NCBI GenBank assembly: GCA_020431945.1
Contig: JAGQHH010000374.1
Span: forward strand, 1 to 12,959
DNA length: 12,959 nucleotides
Source of the DNA: Cyanobacteria bacterium HKST-UBA02
GTDB lineage: Bacteria > Cyanobacteriota > Vampirovibrionia > Obscuribacterales > Obscuribacteraceae
Reading direction: 5' to 3'
Shown one piece after another: positions 1-6,089 of the stretch. The notes beneath the pieces were generated by a model, which was not told the origin of the DNA, ran no database searches, and worked only from the letters and a program-made list of their open reading frames with translations. Positions within the stretch are counted from its first letter, which is position 1, and each line of letters begins with the position of its first letter. The translations under genes and the position numbers were made by a program.

Positions 1-1506
1 GGCAACCTCTACCTCATGGGTGCCATCGACGAGAACTATGGCAAAGGTCCGCAAGCAAAAGCTCTCTACGATCAGTACCTGAAGCTCGATCCCTCCGGAG
101 CCTACGCTCAGCTTGCTAAAGGCCGAAGCGATGCCCTGGCCAAGAACATAAGCGGCACTGAGAAGCTCACTACCTCCGGCGAACGCAAGAACCTTGCCGA
201 AGCCTCCGACGCTTATAACAAAGCAGTGGAATTCTATAACCAGAAGAACTGGGATCAGGCCCTGGCGGAAGGTCAGAAAGCCGTGGCTGCAATGCCCGAC
301 GAGCCTGCCTATGTTTATTTCCTGGGCACCGTTCAGCAGCAGAAAGGCGATCTGGACGATGCTGCCACCCAGTACAAGAAAGCCCTGGCCATGACCAGAG
401 ACGCCGAGGAGAAAAAGCAATTCCAGCAAGCCCTCGATTATGTCACCGGTATGAAATCAGGCCCGCTTCTGGAAGACGCCAATAAGAAATACGGCGAGAA
501 AGATTACCAGGCTGCAGCTGCCGCCTACCAGAAAGTGCTTGATGTCGACCCGACCAATGCCGGCGCCCTCACCTTCCTCGGTGCATCCCAGCAGAACCTA
601 GGCAATTTCCCGGAAGCCATGAAAGCTTACGAGAGAGGATTCCAGACCGGCGGCAAGGATGCTGCCGACTGTCTCTATTTCCTTGGTGCTCTCTACGAGA
701 ACGCCAGTCAGGCTCCTAAAGCTATCGAGTATTACACCAAGTATTTGCAGAATGCTCCATCGGGTCCTTACAAGGACGCTGCTCAAGGTCGTATCGACGC
801 CCTGCGCAAGGATCCCGGTGACGTGCAGAAGATCATGACTGCCGCCCAGCAGCAGCAGGGTGCCGAAGCTCAACAGGCTTACTCGGAAGCCGTGGACCTG
901 CAACAGAAGCAGCAATACGACGAGGCCATCGCCGCGTATCAGAAAGCCATCGCCGCTGCCCCGAGCGAGCCCGCTTATTATTACGGCATGGGTACCGCCT
1001 ATCAGGCTAAGAACGATCTGGACAATGCCCTCAAGAATTACGAGAAAGCAGCCAGCATGAATCCCATGGAGAAGGCGTACAAAGACGCCATCGCCGGGGT
1101 CAAGCAGATCCAGGCGGCACCACTGCTCGAATCGGCATACAAGAAGCAGACGACGGATCTTGGCGGCGGCAAGTATGACATGGCAGGCGCCATCGCCGAC
1201 TACAGCGCGGCTCTCAAGCTCAATGACGATGCATCCACTCACAACAACCTGGGTACCGCCTATCAGGGCAACAACCAGCTCCAGGACGCTCTCAGGGAGT
1301 ACAGCAAAGCCATCTCCATGGATGCTGCCCTGGCGGATGCCTACTATTATCGGGCTACCTGTTACGAGCAACTCAACAATCCCAAGGGCGCCGTCGCCGA
1401 CTATCGCAAATATCTGCAGCTGGCAGGCACCGGCCAGTACGCCAATGACGCCAAAGAGCGACTCAAGCAGCTTGCTCCGGCCGCTCCCAAAGGCAAACGG
1501 CGCTAG
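1..1506 (+). CDS. TPR-repeat protein, 5' end outside the window
   Basis: The frame is open from the first base, so the true start lies upstream; the Met at 16 is internal. About 501 residues are visible, ending at TAG 1504-1506 with a basic tail (PKGKRR). The protein is a chain of tetratricopeptide repeats, with typical cores such as AIAAYQKAIAAAPSEPAYYY and ALREYSKAISMD. TPRs form helical-hairpin scaffolds for protein-protein contacts; no catalytic motif is seen. The repeats are grouped into super-modules of about 210-220 residues, each ending in a block like YYTKYLQNAPSGPY...GRIDAL. The window opens in the last part of one such module. The composition is rich in Ala, Gln, Tyr and Lys. The next two genes encode proteins with signal peptides, which suggests an envelope role, but the N-terminus is missing so export cannot be judged. 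The fold is certain; the function is unknown. Confidence 0.9.
   Translation, partial: GNLYLMGAIDENYGKGPQAKALYDQYLKLDPSGAYAQLAKGRSDALAKNISGTEKLTTSGERKNLAEASDAYNKAVEFYNQKNWDQALAEGQKAVAAMPDEPAYVYFLGTVQQQKGDLDDAATQYKKALAMTRDAEEKKQFQQALDYVTGMKSGPLLEDANKKYGEKDYQAAAAAYQKVLDVDPTNAGALTFLGASQQNLGNFPEAMKAYERGFQTGGKDAADCLYFLGALYENASQAPKAIEYYTKYLQNAPSGPYKDAAQGRIDALRKDPGDVQKIMTAAQQQQGAEAQQAYSEAVDLQQKQQYDEAIAAYQKAIAAAPSEPAYYYGMGTAYQAKNDLDNALKNYEKAASMNPMEKAYKDAIAGVKQIQAAPLLESAYKKQTTDLGGGKYDMAGAIADYSAALKLNDDASTHNNLGTAYQGNNQLQDALREYSKAISMDAALADAYYYRATCYEQLNNPKGAVADYRKYLQLAGTGQYANDAKERLKQLAPAAPKGKRR
199..861 (+). repeat. TPR super-module A within the first gene
   Basis: This unit covers about 220 residues starting near AEASDAYNKAVEFYNQKNWD. 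It matches the following unit segment by segment: AVAAMPDEPAYVYFLGT with AIAAAPSEPAYYYGMGT, GPLLEDANKK with APLLESAYKK, and a closing YTKYLQNAPSGPYKDAAQGR with YRKYLQLAGTGQYANDAKER. Bases 1-147 encode the closing part of a third, earlier copy (YDQYLKLDPSGAYAQLAKGR). The comparison was made by eye on the translation. Confidence 0.8.
862..1485 (+). repeat. TPR super-module B within the first gene
   Basis: This is the second full copy of the super-module, about 208 residues, starting near AEAQQAYSEAVDLQQKQQYD. It differs from copy A by a GGGKYDMAG insertion-like segment and a few deletions. Nucleotide identity to copy A is low except for shared repeat cores, so the duplication of the whole module is old. 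Confidence 0.8.
989..1267 (+). repeat. 18-bp direct repeat pair in TPR coding sequence
   Basis: TGGGTACCGCCTATCAGG occurs at 989-1006 and again, identical, at 1250-1267, offset by 261 bp. Both copies encode the GTAYQ core of a TPR helix in the same frame. Exact identity over 18 bases suggests local duplication or gene conversion between repeats of module B. Confidence 0.85.
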
Positions 1507-1590
1507 AGCTTTTTGCGAAAATCCCGGAAAACTGCGGTATCATTTTGAGCCTATCTTCTTCGCACGTCCTCTTTCGAGGGAGCTCAGCTC

Positions 1591-2685
1591 ATGGTCAATC
1601 TTTTTCCAGGTAGATCCGGCATACTCATGTCAGTTCTTGCTCTTTCACTTGTCCTGCCGGTGACGGGCGCGGCGCATGCGGCCGGCAAACCGAACGAAAG
1701 ACCAACTGAAAAGCCGGTCACCAACAAGCCAGTCGCCAACAAAACGGTTCAACAGGGCTGGCAGAAGAATATGGAAGAGGCTAGAAAGGCTCTCAAAGCC
1801 GGCAATCTGGCTCTTGCCGAAAAGCGTCTGCGCATGGCCCTGGTGGAGACCAGCTCGTTCAAGACCACGGACAGCCGGATCGGGCTCACACTCTGGGAGC
1901 TTGCCCAGGTGCATAAATCCCGGGGCGAGGTCATCGAAGCCGAGCTCCATGCCCGTAATGCCCTCAAGAACCTGGAGCCTTACAAAGACAAGCTCCCTCA
2001 CGAATTTGCCGGCACCCTCAACACCCTGGCCTGGGTGCTGAAAGATCGCGGCGAATACAAAGAGGCGGAGGAGACATATGAAAGTGTCATCGCGCTTCTC
2101 ACCAGGCTGGACGATGACGACCAGGCTCTGGCCACGACCCTGGACAATCTAGGCGATCTCTATCTGCTCCAGAATCGTTATGCCAAGGCGGTGGAAGTAC
2201 AGAAAAAAGTGCTGTCCATCTATGAAGGATCGAAAGACACCAATCCCAAAGACCTGGCTATCGCTCTCAATAATCTCGCCGAAAGCTATACCCATAACAA
2301 AGAGTACGACAAGGCGAAAAAGAGCTTCGAGCGCGCCATCAGCATCGCCGAGAAAGAATACGGACCGCTCAATCCGATCATCGCTACTTTCAAGGACAAT
2401 CTCAGCGCGGTCTATAAAGACGAAGGCAAACTCGACGAGGCCGAGCGCCTGGAGCTCGAGGCGGTGAACATCTATCGTAAGTCCCTGGGCGCCATGCATC
2501 CGGATCTTGCCATCGCTCTGCACAACCTTGCCGATCTCTATATGATGAAAAACGATCGGGCAAGAGCCCGGGAGTATTACAAGGAAGCCCTGGCGATCAT
2601 CAGCAAGACTTATGGCGCCCGGCATCCCATGACCCGGGAGTTCGTGGCTTCGCTTGCCGAGGTGGACGAGCCCGCTCATCAGTAA
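1591..2685 (+). CDS. Secreted kinesin-light-chain-type TPR protein
   Basis: A 364-residue protein. The N-terminus is a signal peptide: a hydrophobic stretch at residues 11-29 ends in AAHA, with likely signal peptidase I cleavage after Ala30. No lipobox Cys is present. A linker rich in Lys, Pro and Asn (31-54) follows, then TPRs to the C-terminus. From about residue 180 these are the long 42-residue kinesin-light-chain type, recognisable from repeated LAIALNNLAESY, GPLNPIIATFKDNLSAVY and MHPDLAIALHNLADLY segments. The start at ATG 1591 is chosen because AGGGAG lies 8 bases upstream; ATG 1627 would keep most of the signal but lacks a ribosome site. The gene follows the first TPR gene by 84 bp on the same strand, so co-transcription is likely. 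It probably acts as a scaffold outside the cytoplasm; the partner is unknown. Confidence 0.9.
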   Translation: MVNLFPGRSGILMSVLALSLVLPVTGAAHAAGKPNERPTEKPVTNKPVANKTVQQGWQKNMEEARKALKAGNLALAEKRLRMALVETSSFKTTDSRIGLTLWELAQVHKSRGEVIEAELHARNALKNLEPYKDKLPHEFAGTLNTLAWVLKDRGEYKEAEETYESVIALLTRLDDDDQALATTLDNLGDLYLLQNRYAKAVEVQKKVLSIYEGSKDTNPKDLAIALNNLAESYTHNKEYDKAKKSFERAISIAEKEYGPLNPIIATFKDNLSAVYKDEGKLDEAERLELEAVNIYRKSLGAMHPDLAIALHNLADLYMMKNDRARAREYYKEALAIISKTYGARHPMTREFVASLAEVDEPAHQ

Positions 2686-2723
2686 TCTGGGGTTTACCCG
2701 GTATGATCTCAACCTGTCCGGAG

Positions 2724-2757
2724 TTATCAATAGATAATCGGCATTAGTGAGATTATC
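2724..2757. promoter_or_regulatory. Cluster of GATAA-type inverted repeats, possible operator
   Basis: Three related half-sites lie between the second and third genes. TTATC (2724-2728) and GATAA (2733-2737) form a palindrome with a 4-base centre. GATAATC (2733-2739) and GATTATC (2751-2757) form a perfect 7-bp inverted repeat with an 11-base spacer. The region is more AT-rich than its surroundings and lies 66 bp before the start at 2823. It could bind a dimeric regulator or fold into alternative hairpins in the leader. No good sigma70 promoter was recognised beside it, so its function is uncertain. Confidence 0.35.
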
Positions 2758-2822
2758 GAGCTGCCCGCGGCGTGCAGCCCGAAGCGCTGTGCCGTTTCTG
2801 ACCGAGCCCGGGGAGTAGTGAT

Positions 2823-3440
2823 ATGAGACGAGTTTTTTCACTGGCGGCTCTGGCCGCCCTGGTCATAACAGGTGGAATTGGCACCGGGGAAGCCCGGGCC
2901 GAAGGTTTCAAAATCGATGTCGGCAAGCTTCCTGATGCTACAAAGATTTATCCTTCGCGATTGAAAATTGAAGTAGTCAATACGAATCCTGAAGTGAGTT
3001 ACCATCCCAACCCCCAGACCGGGCCGACTAATCTGATCATCCAGATACCCCAGCAGCAGCAGCCCCAGGGTAAGACCATAATAGTGCCGGCCCCCGGCGC
3101 TATGCCTCCAGCCAGCGGCATGGCTGTAGATCTATCCTCGCCCCCTCCGGCACGTTTCGGTACCAATATCCCCACGGGTCTTCAGGCGCCCCCTGCCAAT
3201 CTGCCTTCCGGGCAAATAACCGTGGGCCGGAAGTCCCTCGTCCAGACTGATGCTACAGCCAGGCCGATTGCCCGGCATTCTCTGATCAAGAAGAAAGCAC
3301 CGGTAACTGCAAGCAACCCTCCGGCAGTGATGGAATATGCGCCTGCCTCCACTGGCGGTGCTTCTAGCGCCGCCGTCAAGACTGTCGTCACAGGCAAGAT
3401 GCAGCCGCCGAAAAGAGGCGATCTCCTCAAGAAGAACTAG
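2823..3440 (+). CDS. Small secreted Pro-rich protein, unknown function
   Basis: A 205-residue protein not recognised as any family. It starts with Arg-Arg, then a hydrophobic segment (residues 4-22) ending GEARA, a standard signal peptidase I site after Ala26. The mature part is low in complexity: a short segment with alternating beta-like sequence (KIEVVNTNPEVSYHPNP), then Pro/Gln and Pro/Ala-rich stretches (IQIPQQQQPQGKTIIVPAPG), and a basic tail (KMQPPKRGDLLKKN). No cysteine, no transmembrane segment after the signal and no catalytic motif is visible, so a largely disordered envelope or extracellular protein is likely. The start is supported by GGGGAG 7 bases upstream. The 137-bp gap before it may hold its own control region. 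The TAG stop lies in a CTAG shared with the stop of the convergent lgt gene. Confidence 0.8.
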   Translation: MRRVFSLAALAALVITGGIGTGEARAEGFKIDVGKLPDATKIYPSRLKIEVVNTNPEVSYHPNPQTGPTNLIIQIPQQQQPQGKTIIVPAPGAMPPASGMAVDLSSPPPARFGTNIPTGLQAPPANLPSGQITVGRKSLVQTDATARPIARHSLIKKKAPVTASNPPAVMEYAPASTGGASSAAVKTVVTGKMQPPKRGDLLKKN

Positions 3441-4246
3441 CCTTCCGAAGGTGTATTCTTCCGGTGGTAGAAGACCAGGGCCGGAATTGCGATAAGAGCC
3501 AGGATGAGCATGGCGGCGCTGGCTATGATGGGGACAGGAATTGTGTCCGCCATGATGCTGTCGGTTCTGATCGGCTCGATGAGAAGTCGGCCTATCGAAT
3601 AGAGCGCCAGGTAGACCATGAAAGTGACACCGGGATAGCCTGCGAGTTTTTTGCTGGCGAAGAAATAGACAAAGAGGAAAACCGCAAGGTTCCATACGGA
3701 CTCATACAAAAAGGTCGGGTGGAAGAATTCGTTTGTCGCAAATTTTGGCGGGCGGCTCACCTCGGGAATATAGAGCGCCAGGGGAAATGACTTGTCCACC
3801 GGTAGACCGAACGCTTCCGAATTGAAGAAATTTCCCCACCTTCCTATGCACTGAGCTATGGGAAATGCGCAACCGGCCATGTCCATCATTCTCAAGACAG
3901 GGAGCCCGGAAAGCCGGGCGAAAGTGAGCCCGGAGATCATACCGAATATGATACCGCCATGGATGGAGAGACCGCCGTTCCATGTAGCGAACATCTCCAG
4001 GGGATTGCGGGCGAATTGCGACCAGCTCAGGGCGACATAGTAGAGCCGGGCTCCGGCGATGCCTCCTATGAAGCCGACGAAAGAAGAATTGATCACTTTG
4101 TCCTGATCGAGCTGCCAGCGCCTGGCGAATCGGGTTGCCACCATGACTGCGGCGACGAATCCCAGGGCGATGAAAAGGCCGTACCACCTGATGGTGAGCG
4201 GACCGAGCTGGAAAAGGATTGCTCCTGGTGACTGGAAATGCAACAT
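3437..4246 (-). CDS. lgt: Prolipoprotein diacylglyceryl transferase
   Basis: Lgt is an inner-membrane enzyme that moves the diacylglyceryl group from phosphatidylglycerol to the lipobox Cys of prolipoproteins, the first step of lipoprotein maturation. The 269-residue product has usual family length and about seven hydrophobic segments. Family hallmarks are visible: the N-terminal GPLTIRWYGLFIALGF (residues 15-30), HGG at 96-98, the Lgt signature GRWGNFFNSE at 135-144, HPTFLYES at 176-183, and GRLLIEPIRTD at 219-229 with the conserved Arg. The start at 4246 is the first possible one, since a TGA directly precedes it in frame (sequence TGAATG), and the N-terminus aligns with known Lgt proteins. 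No clear Shine-Dalgarno site is seen. It lies 41 bp behind a small secreted-peptide gene on the same strand, probably in one transcript. Identification is secure. Confidence 0.97.
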   Translation of the reverse strand: MLHFQSPGAILFQLGPLTIRWYGLFIALGFVAAVMVATRFARRWQLDQDKVINSSFVGFIGGIAGARLYYVALSWSQFARNPLEMFATWNGGLSIHGGIIFGMISGLTFARLSGLPVLRMMDMAGCAFPIAQCIGRWGNFFNSEAFGLPVDKSFPLALYIPEVSRPPKFATNEFFHPTFLYESVWNLAVFLFVYFFASKKLAGYPGVTFMVYLALYSIGRLLIEPIRTDSIMADTIPVPIIASAAMLILALIAIPALVFYHRKNTPSEG

Positions 4247-4250
4247 TCAT

Positions 4251-4267
4251 CTAGCATAACGCGCTAG
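4251..4267 (-). promoter_or_regulatory. Short hairpin just upstream of lgt
   Basis: CTAGC (4251-4255) and GCTAG (4263-4267) form a perfect 5-bp stem with a 7-base loop, 4 bases before the lgt start codon on the minus strand. It occupies the place where a ribosome site would be expected and none is visible. It might limit initiation of lgt or act in coupling to the upstream small gene, but a 5-bp stem can also arise by chance. Confidence 0.25.
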
Positions 4268-4287
4268 CGACGAAATTTGAATAAGGA

Positions 4288-4485
4288 CTATGGCGCGGCA
4301 ATCAAGTAATTGCCGTCTTTCATCAACTCCGCCACAGACTTGCGGTTCGGACCCTTCTCGAAAGCTTGCTTGATCTCTAAGACTTTCTCATGGCTTACGG
4401 CTTCCGGTGCCGATGCATACATCGGATAGCCGGCGACAGGCAAAATGGTGGCCGCCGTAGATACAATGATCGTCAAGGTTGACAT
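4288..4485 (-). CDS. 65-residue secreted peptide upstream of lgt
   Basis: A short protein that I do not recognise. The hydrophobic N-terminus (TLTIIVSTAATILPVAGY) looks like a signal peptide with possible cleavage after ASA near residue 26. That leaves a mature peptide of about 39 residues, partly helical and charged (SHEKVLEIKQAFEKGPNRKS). It has no cysteine, so it is not an Lgt substrate despite its position. A longer reading from 4587 is possible, but the start at 4485 is preferred: GGAG sits 5 bases upstream, the signal peptide begins there, and the longer form would run into the radA start. It precedes lgt by 41 bp and is divergent from radA. The coding call is reasonable but rests on the ribosome site and signal-like start only. 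Confidence 0.6.
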   Translation of the reverse strand: MSTLTIIVSTAATILPVAGYPMYASAPEAVSHEKVLEIKQAFEKGPNRKSVAELMKDGNYLIAAP

Positions 4486-4516
4486 ATTCGCTCCAGCTTT
4501 GCAGTGCCTATTAAAA

Positions 4517-4522
4517 AGTATA
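4517..4522 (-). promoter_or_regulatory. Candidate -10 element for the small gene and lgt
   Basis: On the minus strand the sequence reads TATACT, one change from the sigma70 consensus -10 TATAAT. It lies about 31 bases before the start codon at 4485, a normal leader length. No convincing -35 is seen 16-18 bases further upstream. The same AT-rich patch read on the plus strand (TATAAG, 4519-4524) could serve radA 61 bases downstream. This 100-bp divergent gap is the only place for either promoter. Confidence 0.3.
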
Positions 4523-4585
4523 AGCCATGAAGCGATCTTGTAGAGCCCGGGGGAAGCTAAAATGCCATGAGATACGGAGGTGCTC

Positions 4586-6082
4586 ATGGCGAAAACGCGC
4601 TCTACATGGGTCTGTCAGGAATGCGGCTACCAGTCTACCGGCTATCTGGGCAAGTGTACCGATTGCGGAAGCTGGGGCACTCTCGTTGAGGAGAAAATCG
4701 TCTCCGAAGAGCCTTCGGGCAAGAGTACGGCCCGGGCGGAGCGGCGTGCCCGTCTGGTTCCTGCTGCTACGGTCGGCACTCCCCAGCTTCTAAGCGAGAT
4801 CGAGACCCTGTCCTCGAGCCGGATTCCTACAGGCATAGCCGATCTCGACGAGGTTCTCGGGGGCGGTCTGGTTCCGGGCTCGGTGGTCCTGCTCGCCGGG
4901 GATCCGGGTATAGGTAAGTCCACCCTCCTCTTGCAAGTGGCCAAGAATGTCTCCGGCTCTCACGATGTACTCTATGTAGCCGGCGAGGAGTCGGCCTCGC
5001 AGGTCCAGCTCAGGGCAACCCGTCTCGGTATGGTGGATTCCAGGGTCTTCATCGACGCCCGGCACGATGTCTGTGACATCGCCGAGAGGCTTGCTGCCTG
5101 GCAGTCCGGTATCGCCATCGTGGACAGCATCCAGTCTGTTTTCGACCCGCAGCTCTCGAGCGCGCCGGGCTCGGTGAGCCAGGTCAGGGAGTCTGCTCAG
5201 CTCATCATCTCGGCTGCCAAGGCCGTGAACACAGCCACGATTATCGTCGGGCATGTCACCAAGGATGGCTCCATAGCCGGTCCTAGAGTTCTCGAGCACA
5301 TGGTGGACGTGGTCCTGCAATTCGAGGGGGACCGGGCAAGACAGCTCCGGATTCTGAGAGCGGTGAAAAACCGCTTCGGCTCTACCCAGGAAGCAGCGAT
5401 ATTTTCCATGTCCGATCGGGGGCTCCAGGCGGTAGACAATCCCAGTGCTCTTCTGCTCGGCGAGCGTCTTAATATCCTGGGCAAGAAGCAAGCTCCCTCT
5501 GGGACGGCTGTTATCGCCACCGGGGAAGGCAATCGCATTCTCCTTCTCGAAGTCCAGGCCCTGGTCTCCGGGACCAGCCAGGCATCACCCCGGCGGGTGG
5601 GCAACGGTTGGGACGGCAATCGCCTGCTTCAAATCGCTGCTGTCCTGGAGAAAAAGGTCGGTATCAATCTTTCTCGAAGCGACCTCTATGTCAATGTCGT
5701 GGGTGGTCTCGAGATCGACGATCCGGCAGGGGATCTCGGCGTCGCGGCAGCCATAGCCACGTCCAGCCTGGACCGCTCGGTGGATCCCGGGACTGTTTTC
5801 ATCGGGGAGATCGGTCTTACCGGGGAAGTGCGCTCGGTGACCGGTCTTGACAGGCGTATCAGAGAAGCCAGAAGGCTTGGCTTCACCCGGGCTATCGTGC
5901 CTCGCTCGGCCCTCAAGCTCGAGAAGAAAGCAGGCTTCGAGATCGTCGAGGTGGATTCGGTGAGCGAAGCCCTGGCCACGGCCATCCCCAATCTGAGAGA
6001 GAAAGCCCGGGAAGATTTTTCTCCGGCAGCCAAAAAAGGAGCGAGCCCCACTAAGGGCGCCCAGGCTTTCGATCCAGTATGA
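4586..6082 (+). CDS. radA: DNA repair protein RadA (Sms)
   Basis: RadA is a RecA-related ATPase and DNA-branch-migration helicase that processes recombination intermediates. The 498-residue product is slightly longer than the usual ~455 and has the full domain order. A four-Cys zinc finger comes first (CQEC and CTDC, Cys 10, 13, 24, 27). Next is the RecA-like core with Walker A GDPGIGKST (106-114), a Walker B strand (IAIVDSIQSV, ~177-186) and the RadA-specific KNRFG motif (261-265). Last is the C-terminal Lon-protease-like domain (about 365-470; YVNVVGGLEIDDPAGDLGVA and FIGEIGLTGEVR), which in RadA is a structural, non-proteolytic fold. The extra length is a basic, Ala/Lys-rich tail. ATG 4586 is chosen over GTG 4580 because GGAGG lies 5 bases before it and it fits the conserved MAK start. 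uvrC follows after 7 bp. Confidence 0.97.
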   Translation: MAKTRSTWVCQECGYQSTGYLGKCTDCGSWGTLVEEKIVSEEPSGKSTARAERRARLVPAATVGTPQLLSEIETLSSSRIPTGIADLDEVLGGGLVPGSVVLLAGDPGIGKSTLLLQVAKNVSGSHDVLYVAGEESASQVQLRATRLGMVDSRVFIDARHDVCDIAERLAAWQSGIAIVDSIQSVFDPQLSSAPGSVSQVRESAQLIISAAKAVNTATIIVGHVTKDGSIAGPRVLEHMVDVVLQFEGDRARQLRILRAVKNRFGSTQEAAIFSMSDRGLQAVDNPSALLLGERLNILGKKQAPSGTAVIATGEGNRILLLEVQALVSGTSQASPRRVGNGWDGNRLLQIAAVLEKKVGINLSRSDLYVNVVGGLEIDDPAGDLGVAAAIATSSLDRSVDPGTVFIGEIGLTGEVRSVTGLDRRIREARRLGFTRAIVPRSALKLEKKAGFEIVEVDSVSEALATAIPNLREKAREDFSPAAKKGASPTKGAQAFDPV

Positions 6083-6089
6083 TTTGCTC

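Noticed and set aside
598..1371. 257-codon open frame on the minus strand inside the first TPR gene
   Set aside because: It is antisense to clear TPR coding sequence; its Val/Leu/Gly-rich translation mirrors repeated TPR codons and it has no domain or ribosome site.
1568..1579. CCTC-TTTC-GAGG hairpin before the second gene
   Set aside because: The four-pair stem overlaps the ribosome site but is too short to claim as a regulatory structure.
2689..2699. GGGTTTACCC hairpin after the second TPR gene as a terminator
   Set aside because: The stem is only four base pairs with a two-base loop and there is no run of T after it.
2149..2841. 230-codon minus-strand frame across the second TPR gene and following gap
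   Set aside because: It is a shadow of TPR coding DNA with no recognisable motif; the signal peptide and ribosome site support the plus-strand gene.
4486..4587. Longer start for the small secreted peptide, giving 99 residues
   Set aside because: The added 34 residues lie between divergent genes, cover the candidate promoter, and reach the radA start codon; the internal start has its own GGAG and begins the signal peptide.
4790..5491. 233-codon minus-strand frame within radA
   Set aside because: It lies opposite the conserved RecA core of RadA and has no independent support.
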